64,000 nt of DNA from Plenodomus lindquistii (GCA_025504975.1 JANUWI010000004.1:930001-994000), one strand, 5' to 3'. Shown: positions 54,188 through 64,000, counted from the first letter of the stretch. The notes: generated from the letters alone by a model not told the origin. A program made the numbers and translations.

Positions 54188-56545
54188 ATGTCATCATCTC
54201 AGAGCAGGCTCGTGATGGCTCGTAGCAAGAGGACTAGACAGATTGACATTCGCCGGGCGAATGAGTTCTCACTATACTCGGCGCCAACAAATCCTGAGCA
54301 CGTTCTGCACTATGTCGGCACCGATGGTACACGAGTATGCCGTTGCGACGAACCCGAGAAACATTTCTCACACACCATTACTGTGGCTAAAGAGAACCGG
54401 TATCTTGCTGTAAGCCTCATGCTGTATCTCACTCGTCATGGGTACGAATCATGCACTCTTGCTGCGTTCAGGAAGTATGGAAATGATCGCAAGGCGATGT
54501 GGCGTGCACAGGGTGTGGACATGGACAATTTTCACTACATGAGCGATGCGAAGGACAAGGTTTGTCGCTGCTCGCGACCCAATGGCCATAACGCGGGTGC
54601 CCCTCGCCATCCAGAGATCATCGAGCAGTGCGCAGATTTCTTCATCGTGCACAAAGATGCAAAGTTCTGCAGGCGGAACGAGTGGCAAGGTATTGAGGGA
54701 GATTCGCCACCAGTGTATACCCATCCAGTCCCGGCATCTTCAAGTCCTACATCAACACGCTCACCCCGTTTTTACAAGCCAGCATACTCACCGGGGTCTC
54801 AACAAGACGCATTTGAGTACGATTCCCGGTCTACTCGCCACTTCTTCCAAGGCGAAGCCCAGCGCGTAGCCAAGTCGCCTGAGATGCAAACTCGAGAGAT
54901 TGAGAAGCCCTCCGCCATCATATACGCGCAACAGCCTCCAAGCGGACCGCATGGTGAGCCTGACATCCCTGTACAGGTCTGGCAGACTGCTCGTCCATCA
55001 GTGTGGATTCCCTCTCATATCTCCGACTCGGACATCACCACCCCACTAGGCACCGCCTTGCCGCAAACACTCGCATCAACTGCGCCAGAGGCTACGGTCA
55101 CAAGAGCCGAGTCGAACAATCAGCGCGTCTCGGCAAGCAGCGCTTTACCGCATGCGTTCGCTCCAGCTGCATCAGAGGCTCCAGTCGCAGAAGTTGAATC
55201 GACCAATATTGCGCAGCGCGCATCAGTAAGCACCTGTTGGTCAAACATTCAGCACGACGCAGACGATTCTGCTGGACACTCTTCTCGTACGTCATGCGCG
55301 AGCTCGATTCATACTACGCGGCGACCTATCAGCCAGGCTAGCGATTACACCGTCAAGCCTGAAAGTGTACATGAGAATCTGGAGATGCTGCCGCTACAAG
55401 ACTCGGAATCAGGCCCGGACAATGTGTCGCGCCCATTTCGCCATGAGCTCAGTAGCCGCACGCACGAGACTGTACCCATCAGCAACAACTACGAGCTGCA
55501 CGCCACATCGATAGCCGAACTTCCAGGCCAGATTGCTGCTCTGGAGATTGGCGCGGGTATCCGTAAACATCCTCAGCGTCGCTCCGCTGCTCGCAACTTT
55601 CGAGCTGTCACTGGATGTTCAGAGTTGTCAGGTAAGCGGACCCCCGTTCATGCTCCCCACGCATCCTCGCAAGTGTCAAGTCCGACTGTATCTTCATCTC
55701 GGCTATCCTTACTCCTCGAAAAGGTTCACGATCAAGTTCGTTTGCCGGATCAAGAGGAGTTGCTCCTCCACCATACAGTCGTCTCTTCACGTTCCAATCC
55801 AGCCCCGGCTGGTGCGTGTACTGAATGCAACGAGCCATTCCAGGATCGTCAAAAGCGCACCATAATGCTGTCAGAGTGTGAGCACTTCATCCACGAGGAG
55901 TGTCTTCTCGAAAGCTTCCGCATGCGTGACCAGCGCATTGGTACATGTCCCATTTGCAATGGCGGCCTTTGTGAACGCACGCTTGCAGATCGCATGGATA
56001 CCGATCACATGGGGATATTCGGCTCGCAATTCACTCGTCTGCGAAACCAGGTAAGCATCGAGTTCCCTCAGCACAATGAGGTCGTTACATGCGCTTCTGA
56101 AGAGGAGCTTGCCGCTGCGCAGCTACGCATTGTTAAAGATTATGTGGACGTTCACTCCGAGGAAAACTTCCGCGTGTGGGAGCTCAACCGCGCTGAGCCT
56201 GACTGGTTCATGGGTGTTGTGCGACCCGTTGTCAAACTCTTCCAAGCCTGGGATGTTCCTGATCGTCAATGTCGGTTCTTCGTTGACCACGAGCACTTTC
56301 TCAAGTTACTTGCTTGGGCAGAGCTTGTGCGTTTGATGAACTACGGACGTAAGGCTTCGCTTAGTGCGCAAGGTGAAGCTGCATTGTATCCTCAGCTGGC
56401 TCAACTACATCACAAGTTTACAATGGCTCTCGAGCGATATGACAAGGAGAAGCTCGTCTGGGACCTGGATGAGGGGCGTATCCCTGAATGTGACCAAGTC
56501 GCTCAAGATGTCGTGGATCTTGCTATACGCATCCAATGGGCATAG
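54188..56545 (+). CDS. RING-finger protein, putative E3 ubiquitin ligase
   Basis: An intronless ORF of 785 residues. The N-terminal region (about 20-160) holds two small Cys/His clusters, VCRCDEPEKHFSH and VCRCSRPNGHNAG, which look like a repeated unit. The middle (about 180-530) is long, Ser/Thr/Pro-rich and probably disordered. A RING-H2 domain follows at about 544-590 (CTECNEPF, CEHFIHEEC, CPIC). The C-terminal ~190 residues are helical and acidic, with DWFMGVVRPVVKLFQAW. RING proteins bring E2 enzymes to substrates; no substrate domain is recognisable. The next gene is another RING protein with the same C-terminal helical character, suggesting an old duplication or a local family. Confidence 0.75.
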   Translation: MSSSQSRLVMARSKRTRQIDIRRANEFSLYSAPTNPEHVLHYVGTDGTRVCRCDEPEKHFSHTITVAKENRYLAVSLMLYLTRHGYESCTLAAFRKYGNDRKAMWRAQGVDMDNFHYMSDAKDKVCRCSRPNGHNAGAPRHPEIIEQCADFFIVHKDAKFCRRNEWQGIEGDSPPVYTHPVPASSSPTSTRSPRFYKPAYSPGSQQDAFEYDSRSTRHFFQGEAQRVAKSPEMQTREIEKPSAIIYAQQPPSGPHGEPDIPVQVWQTARPSVWIPSHISDSDITTPLGTALPQTLASTAPEATVTRAESNNQRVSASSALPHAFAPAASEAPVAEVESTNIAQRASVSTCWSNIQHDADDSAGHSSRTSCASSIHTTRRPISQASDYTVKPESVHENLEMLPLQDSESGPDNVSRPFRHELSSRTHETVPISNNYELHATSIAELPGQIAALEIGAGIRKHPQRRSAARNFRAVTGCSELSGKRTPVHAPHASSQVSSPTVSSSRLSLLLEKVHDQVRLPDQEELLLHHTVVSSRSNPAPAGACTECNEPFQDRQKRTIMLSECEHFIHEECLLESFRMRDQRIGTCPICNGGLCERTLADRMDTDHMGIFGSQFTRLRNQVSIEFPQHNEVVTCASEEELAAAQLRIVKDYVDVHSEENFRVWELNRAEPDWFMGVVRPVVKLFQAWDVPDRQCRFFVDHEHFLKLLAWAELVRLMNYGRKASLSAQGEAALYPQLAQLHHKFTMALERYDKEKLVWDLDEGRIPECDQVAQDVVDLAIRIQWA

Positions 56546-56847
56546 TATAAGTTCGGGTTGGTTTCTTGAAATCTGCCCAATTTTAGCATTTTCCACTAGA
56601 GAATAGTATGATCGCCTTCACCTCCTTCCAAAAAACCCGTGCATGTGATGTTTTTGTTTGAATATGCGCATCGACTAGTCTCACCGCTCCCGATCATGCC
56701 CCCTGGTGAACGTGAAGTGACAGGTTTGCCTCGTGCACAAAAGACACGTGTGTGTGAGATTCTGTTCTCTACCACCTCAACACTCAAAACATTCCTCGCC
56801 CTCTCGACAGCACTTCAAGATATCTTCGGGCCAACGAGAATACAGCT
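56546..56847. other. Spacer between RING genes
   Basis: 302 bp with the terminator of the first and promoter of the second RING gene. Nothing else seen. Confidence 0.5.
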
Positions 56848-57771
56848 ATGTCCCTACTTAACCAGGTCAAAGCTGCAGCCAACGGAGCGCGGGATGCGCT
56901 ACCGAGCCAACGCGAGTTCCTCGATAATCACCTCGTACCCTGCACTGGGGAGATATTGATTCAAGCAGCTGGTCGGGAGTGCGGCGTGTGTTTGGAGGGT
57001 CTTGCGCCTGTCGCGGACTGGAGTGGTCCCACGTCGCATCTTCCTCCCCCAGTTGTGTACCTACAGCCATGCGCACACTTTTTCCACCAGTCTTGCATTG
57101 TTCAATGGCATACTGGTAATCGGCCAGAGAGAAACACGTGCCCTCTCTGTCGCTGCACACTATTCATCGCAGATCCTCTCACAGCCACTCAAATTCGATT
57201 ACTCCACCCAGACAGACGCCCATTGGAACCGTATCGAGTGCCTGGACCCGACGAGGAGCTGGTATCCTGGGACCTGTACCATAGGGACATGGAGGCCTCC
57301 TTCGCAGTCAACTTGGAGGTGGACCGCGCGATCTTGAATGGCGGCGAGCACCGTTGGATACACGTGAGCAGGACGGTGAGGGACAACATCATGGCAGCCG
57401 GCGGTCGGATTCGCCCAGAGCTGGAGCCCCATTACGACACCACTGTCCTCCTTGGCTGCGCGATGTCGGTTCTCGCATCAGTGGTTAGGTATCGCAGCGC
57501 CATACGCAGCCCAGCTTTCGTGTCGTTCAACCGTTTTATCGATGCACTCATGCGAGGACAAGAAGACCCCGATATATGGGCAGACATCCAGAGGAACGGC
57601 CTCTTCCGATGCAATCTTAGGAAAGTCGCCACAGTCCCCAAGGCTTACAGGCAGACTCGCGCCTCATGGGTCAGAGTGGCGAGCAGACTGAGGGATGAGC
57701 TGGCCGTGGCACGGGAACGTCGTCAGCTTGAAGGTGAGGGATTAACAGGCAGGGAAGATGAGCAGGAGTAG
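56848..57771 (+). CDS. RING-H2 finger protein
   Basis: An intronless ORF of 307 residues. RING-H2 near residues 45-101: CGVCLEGL, then CAHFFHQSC with the H-x2-H pair, IVQWH and CPLCRC. A Pro-rich loop (TSHLPPPVVYLQP) lengthens the first zinc loop. The rest is helical with no known domain: DLYHRDMEASFAVNLEVDRA and repeated Arg-rich helices (VRDNIMAAGGRIRPELEPHY) precede a charged C-terminus. No membrane helix, so probably a soluble E3 ligase or adaptor. Its RING is not close in sequence to that of the upstream gene. Confidence 0.75.
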   Translation: MSLLNQVKAAANGARDALPSQREFLDNHLVPCTGEILIQAAGRECGVCLEGLAPVADWSGPTSHLPPPVVYLQPCAHFFHQSCIVQWHTGNRPERNTCPLCRCTLFIADPLTATQIRLLHPDRRPLEPYRVPGPDEELVSWDLYHRDMEASFAVNLEVDRAILNGGEHRWIHVSRTVRDNIMAAGGRIRPELEPHYDTTVLLGCAMSVLASVVRYRSAIRSPAFVSFNRFIDALMRGQEDPDIWADIQRNGLFRCNLRKVATVPKAYRQTRASWVRVASRLRDELAVARERRQLEGEGLTGREDEQE

Positions 57772-58541
57772 GGCGGTGGAACCGGGCGTTCGGGTAGAAC
57801 TTGAGATCGCGGTTTGGACTTGAGATGATGTTTGGAACTTGGGATGACAGATGAGTGAAGTTCGAGGATGAGGCCGAGGCGACGGTTTCTCGCGACGGGC
57901 CGTGCGCGATCCACCGAGACTTCGGGATCCTGTGTTCTATCACTTTGTCAGCTTCACGTGTATTGATTTCATTGATTGTAACCAGCTTGGAATATCATCA
58001 ACGATCTAAGCTACCATAATGATTTTATTCGCTTGGTCGGCGTCTGCAGCTTTCCAAAATGTGCGCGTGATGTCATGGAACAACATCATGAATGACAGCG
58101 TCAGAACATGGGAACACAATTTGAAGTTTTCATATCATTTTTAACTGTAGTGTCGGTATACATTGCATCCTGGGAACAATGTCCTTGTCACTTAGGGTAC
58201 GAATTGCTTCAACGATGGCTGAACGTATTCGCAGGACACTCAACATGATGACATGGCAACGACTAACTGTTCCCAAGGGCCGATCTTTCAGCGACCTTTC
58301 GAAGGTGAACTATGCTCAGGAGAGGTTTTGGTTGAAGTTTACGGCATAGATTGTTGGTGGGATCGATGGTAAAGATGGCGCATGTGAACAGGACCACCAA
58401 CTTACGAACATACATTAGATATAGAATCCCAGGTCTCCTCAAAAGGTTCATGACAATCGTGCCGAAGCGCCTACAATCCCCAATGTTCGCGGATTACCGT
58501 CATGGTTCTCTCCAATACATTTCCCACTTTGAATTCTCTCC
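57772..58541. other. Intergenic, nothing recognised
   Basis: 770 bp, no protein-like ORF. Convergent side of the RING gene and the first microprotein. Confidence 0.45.
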
Positions 58542-58793
58542 TCAACCATGCGCCCAGTACCATCTACCCCCCTTGCCTAGCCCTTTTCCGTGTCGCGGGC
58601 GGCCTTTCATCTCAGCACGACTTGGACCACGAGTTCTACCGTGCTTTCCAACTTGGCTCCATGCGAAGCGTAGGCCGATGCATACGAGATATGCGAGTAG
58701 CAGTCCGAGCCCGAGCCAGAGAAGTGTCATTCCGGTAGCATGACTTCCGAGACAAGATCGGCGGGCATGATGGTCGTTGCGGTTGTAGCTCAT
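58542..58793 (-). CDS. Predicted single-pass membrane microprotein 1
   Basis: 83 codons from ATG 58793. One strong hydrophobic helix (TLLWLGLGLLLAYLVCIGL, about residues 23-41) is followed by a basic Arg/Lys/Gly-rich tail. An internal Met (22) directly before the helix is an alternative start. No family recognised. It is the first of several minus-strand ORFs of this design up to 61.9 kb. Confidence 0.4.
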   Translation of the reverse strand: MSYNRNDHHARRSCLGSHATGMTLLWLGLGLLLAYLVCIGLRFAWSQVGKHGRTRGPSRAEMKGRPRHGKGLGKGGRWYWAHG

Positions 58794-58887
58794 AGCTAAT
58801 CAACGAGTATGTGCTCAGTGGTCGTGAATGGTGAATGTATGAATTTGAGGTAAGTAAAAAACTTCCTCATCGAAGAATGAGGGTTGA

Positions 58888-59151
58888 TTATATGGTGTAC
58901 ACATGTTTGTAATACCATAGTCGATCCTTGATGCGCGTGCCATCTGTCCATGCGCACATTGGCTGGCAAGCGGTATTGAGCACAGCAAACTGAACAGGGA
59001 CGCAGGCGACAAAATCACAAAATTCTCCATTGTTGCTGTCAAAAGAAGATTTCGGATTGAGTTGCGAAATTTCCATGTAGAGAAGGTGCCACTTGTACCT
59101 GTCCACAAGAATATCGCCATACTCGTAACGCGACAAAGTTCCCTCGCTCAT
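58888..59151 (-). CDS. Small uncharacterised ORF, cysteine-containing
   Basis: 87 codons from ATG. Soluble, aromatic-rich composition (RYEYGDILVDRYKWHLLYME) with four cysteines. No signal peptide, membrane helix or known domain. Lies between two membrane microprotein ORFs on the same strand. Confidence 0.35.
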   Translation of the reverse strand: MSEGTLSRYEYGDILVDRYKWHLLYMEISQLNPKSSFDSNNGEFCDFVACVPVQFAVLNTACQPMCAWTDGTRIKDRLWYYKHVYTI

Positions 59152-59249
59152 AACCCTCCGCGCGCTCGCGACAAAATTATCACCTCAGCGTGATTGATGA
59201 TGTCCCGCCTCCGTTGTGGAAAAGCTTTCCTGCTCTCCTCCATGCCCCA

Positions 59250-59474
59250 CTACCTCTCCTTCCGTCCCTCCCTTTCCCTCCTCCTCTTCTCCTGCCTACT
59301 AGCGCCCCCTGAGCCACGTCCACCCTGGCCCAGCCATTCCTCACCTAACTCGACTAGCGCTTGGTATAGAAGATACGCCATGATCGCACCGAAAATGAGG
59401 ATGAAGAGGATATATGCAGCGGTGAGGACATCAGAGCTGGACTCAGTTGGCTTGTCAGAAATCGTGAGAGTCAT
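59250..59474 (-). CDS. Predicted single-pass membrane microprotein 2
   Basis: 74 codons from ATG 59474. A polar N-terminus (MTLTISDKPTESSSDV) leads into one helix (LTAAYILFILIFGAIMAYLL), an amphipathic stretch YQALVELGEEWLG and a very basic Arg/Lys/Glu tail. The positive-inside rule predicts a cytosolic C-terminus. No known family. Confidence 0.45.
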   Translation of the reverse strand: MTLTISDKPTESSSDVLTAAYILFILIFGAIMAYLLYQALVELGEEWLGQGGRGSGGASRQEKRRREREGRKER

Positions 59475-60277
59475 ATCGAATAGGGTTATGTGTGAGGGAA
59501 GGCGGGATTCAAGTCGCGTGATGTTACGAGAAAAGCAGCCGACAGTTGGTGTAATGTTGAGGTCGCGACCGAGAAGAACGTTTTATTATCAACCATGCGT
59601 AGTTTGCTGCATCCAATTGGCTTGATAAAGATGACATTTTAACAAATAAGGGAGCAAAAGTTGCGCGGCCTTAGAGCTTAAATGTCACAGATGACTTACT
59701 GGGAGGTTTGAGGATCGATACATGACGATTGTGCGACACCATGGATCCGTGGAGAAGTCTAGCCTCCGATTGAGAGGATGATGTCGTCTTTGTGAGGGCT
59801 GTTCACGTTCAATCCACGAGTCGTGTATGAATGATGATTAACTGTATTCTGAGAGGAAACAGCTGCAACGAGTGTAATTCCAGGTTTGCAAAAATTCGGC
59901 TTTCTCCGCGCTCAGCAGCGACGCAGGGTGATATTGCTCATTGAGAACTCCGGGCATAGCTGTGTCTCTCAAACCATACATCCATCGCACCCTCGTGGAA
60001 CCCTCCTTTTCACCTCTCTTGCTATTCGCGACATCACATCAACAAAAAGCAGGCATCATTCCAGTCATGCTAATGAAGGACTGACACCTTCAACAATGAA
60101 ACTCGACAGCCGGTTGGACAAAATACATTCCAATGACAAATCTGCGACTCTTCAATACGGTGGCACAATAACCCGTCAATCTAATCCTGCACTTCAGATC
60201 CACTGCCCACCACCATCCCGCTTTCCACCTCTCATTCATTTTCGCCATGTCAAGATACCCCCACCCAAATTACCAAC
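59475..60277. other. Intergenic, nothing recognised
   Basis: 803 bp of spacer between microprotein ORFs; no supported feature. Presumed promoter of microprotein 2. Confidence 0.4.
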
Positions 60278-60529
60278 TCAATTTTGCTTAACTCCAGTAC
60301 CTGCATCACCTCCACGACCACTTTCCCCTCTGCCTGCATCTCCGCCGCCACCACCACCACCATCCCGTCCCCCCCTCCCCCGCGTCCTCCAATACCAACC
60401 CCGAAAGACCTGATAGTTCATCATAACCTGCAGAACCCAGTACAAGAACAAGACCCTACAGCCCATTATGAAAAGGCTCCAAAAGATAGCTCGAGCGGCC
60501 TCGCGGTCAATGGGGGAGTTGGGGTCCAT
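60278..60529 (-). CDS. Predicted single-pass membrane microprotein 3
   Basis: 83 codons from ATG 60529 (MDPNSPIDREAAR...). One or two short helices (AIFWSLFIMGCRVLFLYWVL) precede FRGWYWRTRGRG and a Gly/Arg-rich tail. The N-terminal MDP and the acidic-then-helix layout recall microprotein 4. No known family; the Gly-rich tail derives from a GGN run and may be partly fortuitous. Confidence 0.45.
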   Translation of the reverse strand: MDPNSPIDREAARAIFWSLFIMGCRVLFLYWVLQVMMNYQVFRGWYWRTRGRGGRDGGGGGGGDAGRGESGRGGDAGTGVKQN

Positions 60530-60968
60530 TGCGAGCGGAGTGGAGTTGAGTTGAGCTGTTGTAGGGATCTGCGAACGCTGTACACCAGATGAATGGATGT
60601 GACGAGTGAGAGGTCAGGATGTAGAAAGAGGGGATGAGGTGGTGAGGGGAGGGTACATATAGAGACACAGCGCAAAGCTTGCTACCCAAGAATGACCTTT
60701 ACGAATGACACCGCGCTTGCGCAGTTGTTAGACTGTCGGCTGTATAGGAAACAAACTCATAGTAAATTGGTGTACATATCATCGATTGCCGAACAGTTAA
60801 GCTGGCGAGGAAATCGCTTTCGAAACCTGGAGAGAAAACACTAATCTTTTCAGCAGTGATGCGTATCGTATTTCACTGCCTAAATTTCTATTCTACTATG
60901 CCTTCCAACCTTTATTCGCCTCCGTGACTACACAACTTGTCTAGCACCTGAAGACCTCCTCCTCCATA
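60530..60968. other. Intergenic, nothing recognised
   Basis: 439 bp spacer between microprotein ORFs. Confidence 0.4.
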
Positions 60969-61124
60969 TTACCCCCTCAGCAACCAGCGCACAAACGTCG
61001 TTATAGCATACATAACCCATAGCGAAAAGGACGCCTTGAGGCCGTACACGAGGATATTCCACAAGATAAGCACGATGGTGTCGCGGATTGATTCGGGTCG
61101 CTGGGGAGGTGCGGTGGGATCCAT
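60969..61124 (-). CDS. Predicted single-pass membrane microprotein 4 (51 residues)
   Basis: ATG at 61124 to TAA at 60969. MDPTAPPQRPESIRD is followed by a hydrophobic segment (TIVLILWNILVYGLKASFSL, continuing WVMYAITTF) and ends RWLLRG. It is below the usual ORF length cut-off and would be missed by most annotation. A longer overlapping frame on the same strand reads differently and lacks protein character. Same orientation and design as its neighbours. Confidence 0.45.
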   Translation of the reverse strand: MDPTAPPQRPESIRDTIVLILWNILVYGLKASFSLWVMYAITTFVRWLLRG

Positions 61125-61705
61125 TGAAGAAATTGTTTTGTGGGTCCTTTTCCTGAACGGTGAGATTTTGCTTGGGACTGTGTATGTTGGTAGAGAATAC
61201 TGTGGAGGATTTTGAGGGGTAGCGGAGGGTGAAGGGAGAGGCGAGGACGGATATATGGTGGGTTGGTGGGTCGCTTGCTAGTTGTTGATTGTTATTGTTA
61301 TGATTGGTGGTTTGCTGGGCGGTGGACAATGTTCTGAGGGGTCATCATCGGGTAGATATGTAGCAAAGATTGTGAACGATGGCTTCAGTGCGGCTTGCCA
61401 TATCATTAACTACCTGGCTTCTTTGGAGTGGGAAGAAGGGCAGATAAAAGTAGAGATCATCTGGTGCTAGGTTCGCGACACACGAAGTGCATGCGAGATG
61501 GGACTTAATAGGAGCATGAGTTTGTTGTGTCTTCTTTGTAAGAGTACGCACACCCACAGCAGCGAACTCGAAGGATCTTCGTGATGTGATCGAGCTCGAT
61601 GGTAAAAGAATGTCTACAGCAGCTCCTCCTCTCAACACCCCATCCCATTCCCATCCTCCCACTCCTCCACCCTCAACGCCGTGTTTCCTCCATGCTCTGC
61701 CGCAT
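61125..61705. other. Intergenic, nothing recognised
   Basis: 581 bp spacer between microprotein ORFs; G/T-rich simple stretches around 61180-61320. Confidence 0.4.
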
Positions 61706-61909
61706 CTACAAACCCTTCCCGCTCTCATCCTCATCAGTCTCGCAATTCCTCTCCGTCTCCCGCTGCTCCAGAATCCTCAACAAAGCTTCCAGCCTCCTCA
61801 AACGTGCATAAATCCCACGAAAGAACAGCCAAGTAACAAAATACACTATGCAGACCATGAGCCAGAAGCGCGGGTCCATCATTTTGGCTCCCATCGAGCT
61901 ATGATTCAT
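61706..61909 (-). CDS. Predicted single-pass membrane microprotein 5
   Basis: 67 residues from ATG 61909, or 57 from the later MDP start at 61879. The helix FWLMVCIVYFVTWLFFRGIY is followed by an amphipathic coiled-coil-like segment (ARLRRLEALLRILEQRETER) and an acidic end. The heptad pattern suggests oligomerisation. The frame runs upstream to 62086 but that part is His/Pro low complexity. No family recognised. Confidence 0.45.
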   Translation of the reverse strand: MNHSSMGAKMMDPRFWLMVCIVYFVTWLFFRGIYARLRRLEALLRILEQRETERNCETDEDESGKGL

Positions 61910-63097
61910 CGGAGCGTGCTGAAGGTGGATGGGAAGGTTTGAACAAAGCGGTGGTGGTGGTGCGGTGGAGTGTGGTGGGAATAGTAGTAGAGTTGGACAG
62001 TTTGGTGTGGGAGGGTAATGTGTTGTAGGCGGGAGACGTGAGGTAATCGGCGATGTGATGGTGTGATGGTGGTGGGACTGTGTCATTTCACCGCGCGACG
62101 ATAGAGTTGTGGTTTGGGCGGTGGGTGTGGATTATAAAGTTTCTACGTCGATTGTCCATGATCATTCAGTGTGCAAGGCGGCAGGCTGGAAAGACCGGTA
62201 GCAAACATTGTGATGTGACAAGGATTGCTCACGCCGCGATTGAGTGTACGCTTGAAACAACGAAAAACGCGTGAATATTGAAAGGGCGCGAGGCTTTTTA
62301 CCTAATATTGGACGAAAAGGGAAATCAAAATTCGCGCAAAGGTAATTTAACGCATACGAACACAGTCAGCGAGACTGGAAAAGCTGGGGATGAATATGAT
62401 GGTAGATGAATGGAAAAATAAGAGTATAGGCAATCAATTGTGACGATATTTGCGTCCATGGACTCAAAAGGTCGACGTTTGAGGCTGTGTCTAGTGACAG
62501 GTACAGAGATTGCTTGTGCCCACAAATGTTTCCAAGAGCTTGATCAGACAATCTCGACGTTATCTCTGAACAGTGGTGGAATTTGTACGAAGTATCAGCC
62601 AATCTACGTCTGACCCAGCAATGTCTTTATGAACATGCCTGCGCGTCATCGGTGGTTTCTGAGAGTTCAGAGAAGAGTCAGCTGTGACAAGTAACATGAC
62701 TGTTGTCATCTAGATCCGGTACACTGGGGCTCCACAAGCCTTTGATACAGTGCGGCCATGATGGTTTCGCGCGGAATTCGTAAAATGGCACAGGTAGCTG
62801 TCGTGAGGCGTTTGCTCCGTGTTGATAGCGTGAGGCTGTAGAAAGAGGGTTGATGTGGAGAAAGATGTACTGTAGATCCGCTATACCCATTCAAGCACTA
62901 GTCCACGCACCCCTGTTCACGCGGGGCCTCGAACGTCGTCATTCTTGTTCAAACAAATTTGGGCGCCGGATGCGCTAATAGTTACGCCCCTCCATGCGCT
63001 GTTTGTGTTCAACTTGCCTTTAGACCATACGTAACTGAGACTTTCGAGGCATTTTCCACTCCTGAATCTGCACTGTAATACGACAACGACACACAAG
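61910..63097. other. Intergenic, nothing supported
   Basis: 1.19 kb between microprotein 5 and the DUF1769 gene. Short overlapping ORFs near 62680-62890 lack family features. Confidence 0.45.
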
Positions 63098-63919
63098 ATG
63101 GCTCTGCACGAGCAATACATTCTACGCGTCACGGCGGGCGCAACCTACGACGCCGCAAAGCACCAAGATGTCCCCGTCAACACCGAGAAGCCGCTCGACA
63201 TAAGTTCCGACCTGGTCGACGCGAAACTGCACATGCGCATTAAAGATTATCGCGGTACATCTTCACTCCACTTTGTCCTCCCATGTCTCGTACTAAATCC
63301 AGCCAGGCCTTCCCAAGGGCTCACCCTCGACCTCTCCATACTTCGCCTCCCCACAACACCCCTACGATCGCTACTCGATATCCTTCTCCTTTACGCCTAA
63401 ACAAGACATTGCCGGTGACAAACTCGTCTTTGGCAACGACTTCGAGCATCCCATCCGCGACCGCCTCCCTCCGCTCTTCGACAAAGCTTTTGGAATCGTA
63501 AAGTGGTGGATAGACCCCGGTCTGGACGGCGATGTGTACGGCGACAAGCCCTACCTATACGGTGCGCTGCTCAGCAGTATAAACGTTCTGCGGATAGGTG
63601 GGAAGAAGGACGACGAGAAAGACGTTGGTGACGAAGACGAAGAAGACGACGAGGAGAGCGATGCAGTCGTCTACGAGGAAGGCGCATACGGCTCTGGCGC
63701 AGAGATTCGCAGCGCGAAGCACATCCCCGACCGCAACGCCGCACGCCAGAAGTTCTTCCTCACAGAACAAAACCGCAAAGACTTTACCTTTGAAGCTGGT
63801 CGCGAATACCAATGCGACTTCTTCAACCCATACCTCGACTTCAACGAGTTTGCGCTCAAGATTGGCTACGGAATGCCCAACATTTCCATCATTGGGCATT
63901 GGGACGGCCAGCCATTACG
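63098..63919 (+). CDS. DUF1769/UPF0590 family protein, 3' end beyond window
   Basis: Exon 1 is 63098-63254. Intron 63255-63306 (52 bp) ends at the second of two adjacent AGs, which keeps the frame (KDYR-GLPKGSP). Exon 2 is 63307-63919, where a GTATGT donor starts an intron that may run past the window edge. So far 256 complete codons plus two bases. Family features: the N-terminal LRVTAGATYD block, SFTPKQDIAGDKLVFGNDFEHPIRDRLPP, the FDKAFGIVKWWIDPGLDGDVYGDKPYLYGALLS block, an acidic low-complexity insert (DDEKDVGDEDEEDDEES), then FALKIGYGMPNISIIGHWDGQPLR, normally followed by YVLKN. Fungal, function unknown, predicted soluble. Confidence 0.88.
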
Positions 63920-64000
63920 GTATGTTTCTCGCCATTCCCTTGGTGTGCAATTTCGTATCTTGATTCGCGCATTACTTTTATATTTGATCAAGGGATGAGG
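63920..64000. other. Probable intron of the DUF1769 gene at window edge
   Basis: Starts GTATGT. The frame also stays open to 63998 if unspliced, but the family's YVLKN continuation is not encoded here. Confidence 0.55.

Noticed and set aside
1..64000. tRNA, rRNA or other structured RNA genes
   Set aside because: Scanning by eye for tRNA B-box-like motifs and rRNA segments found none outside the tRNA-complementary primer-binding site; a covariance-model search would be needed to be sure.

Overview
The window is nuclear DNA of a filamentous ascomycete, most likely a dothideomycete of the order Pleosporales. The genes have short introns (mostly 45-135 bp, GT..AG, with CTAAC or CTGAC branch sites). 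The protein set is fungal: MIC60, a SAC1-type phosphatase, Rab5, a sedolisin, a rhodopsin-domain membrane protein and a DUF1769 protein. An extremely AT-rich block shows the C-to-T/G-to-A signature of repeat-induced point mutation (RIP). The species assignment is inference.

Layout. (1) 1-14587 is a gene-free AT-rich block, and it resolves into nested transposons. A RIP-destroyed Ty1/Copia element in minus orientation spans 868-14587, with 182-bp LTRs and a 5-bp AGTAC target duplication. Its left LTR is split by a RIP-destroyed Fot1/pogo DNA transposon (957-2818, 58-bp TIRs, TA duplication). Its interior carries an undamaged Copia element (7774-12962, identical 187-bp LTRs). In the intact element gag and pol share one frame and are separated only by a UGA-CUA stop context. 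(2) 14588-16369 is anonymous DNA with short tandem duplications. (3) 16370-19178 is an array of 15 diverged, dyad-symmetric 123-bp units. Each unit places GTCGAC or a one- or two-base variant at offsets 0, 30, 87 and 117; linkers vary but the internal spacing does not. This is the most unusual structure in the window. (4) 19179-24549 is gene-poor, with short dispersed repeats and a broken TPR-protein relic.

(5) From 24.5 kb the sequence becomes a normal gene-rich fungal region. It holds a multi-C2H2 zinc-finger protein, a small conserved-looking protein, a REX-type RNA exonuclease, an N-carbamoyl-D-amino-acid hydrolase fused to a hydantoin-racemase-like domain, a divergent CAX-type cation exchanger, a secreted sedolisin, MIC60, SAC1, Rab5, a small secreted cysteine-containing protein, an O-methyltransferase, a membrane-anchored aspartic-protease-like protein lacking its first catalytic motif, a rhodopsin-domain membrane protein, a secreted type-B carboxylesterase and two neighbouring RING-finger proteins. 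(6) 58.5-62 kb carries a run of tiny minus-strand ORFs, each predicting one membrane helix with a basic tail. (7) The right edge cuts a DUF1769 gene.

Most genes are independent housekeeping or accessory genes, and no biosynthetic cluster is evident. SAC1 and Rab5 are divergent and share a 456-bp intergenic promoter region; both belong to phosphoinositide/endosome biology. The sedolisin, the carboxylesterase, the small secreted protein and the protease-like protein form a secreted or surface set. All intron positions were inferred by reading splice sites and reading frame by eye and were not confirmed by transcripts.
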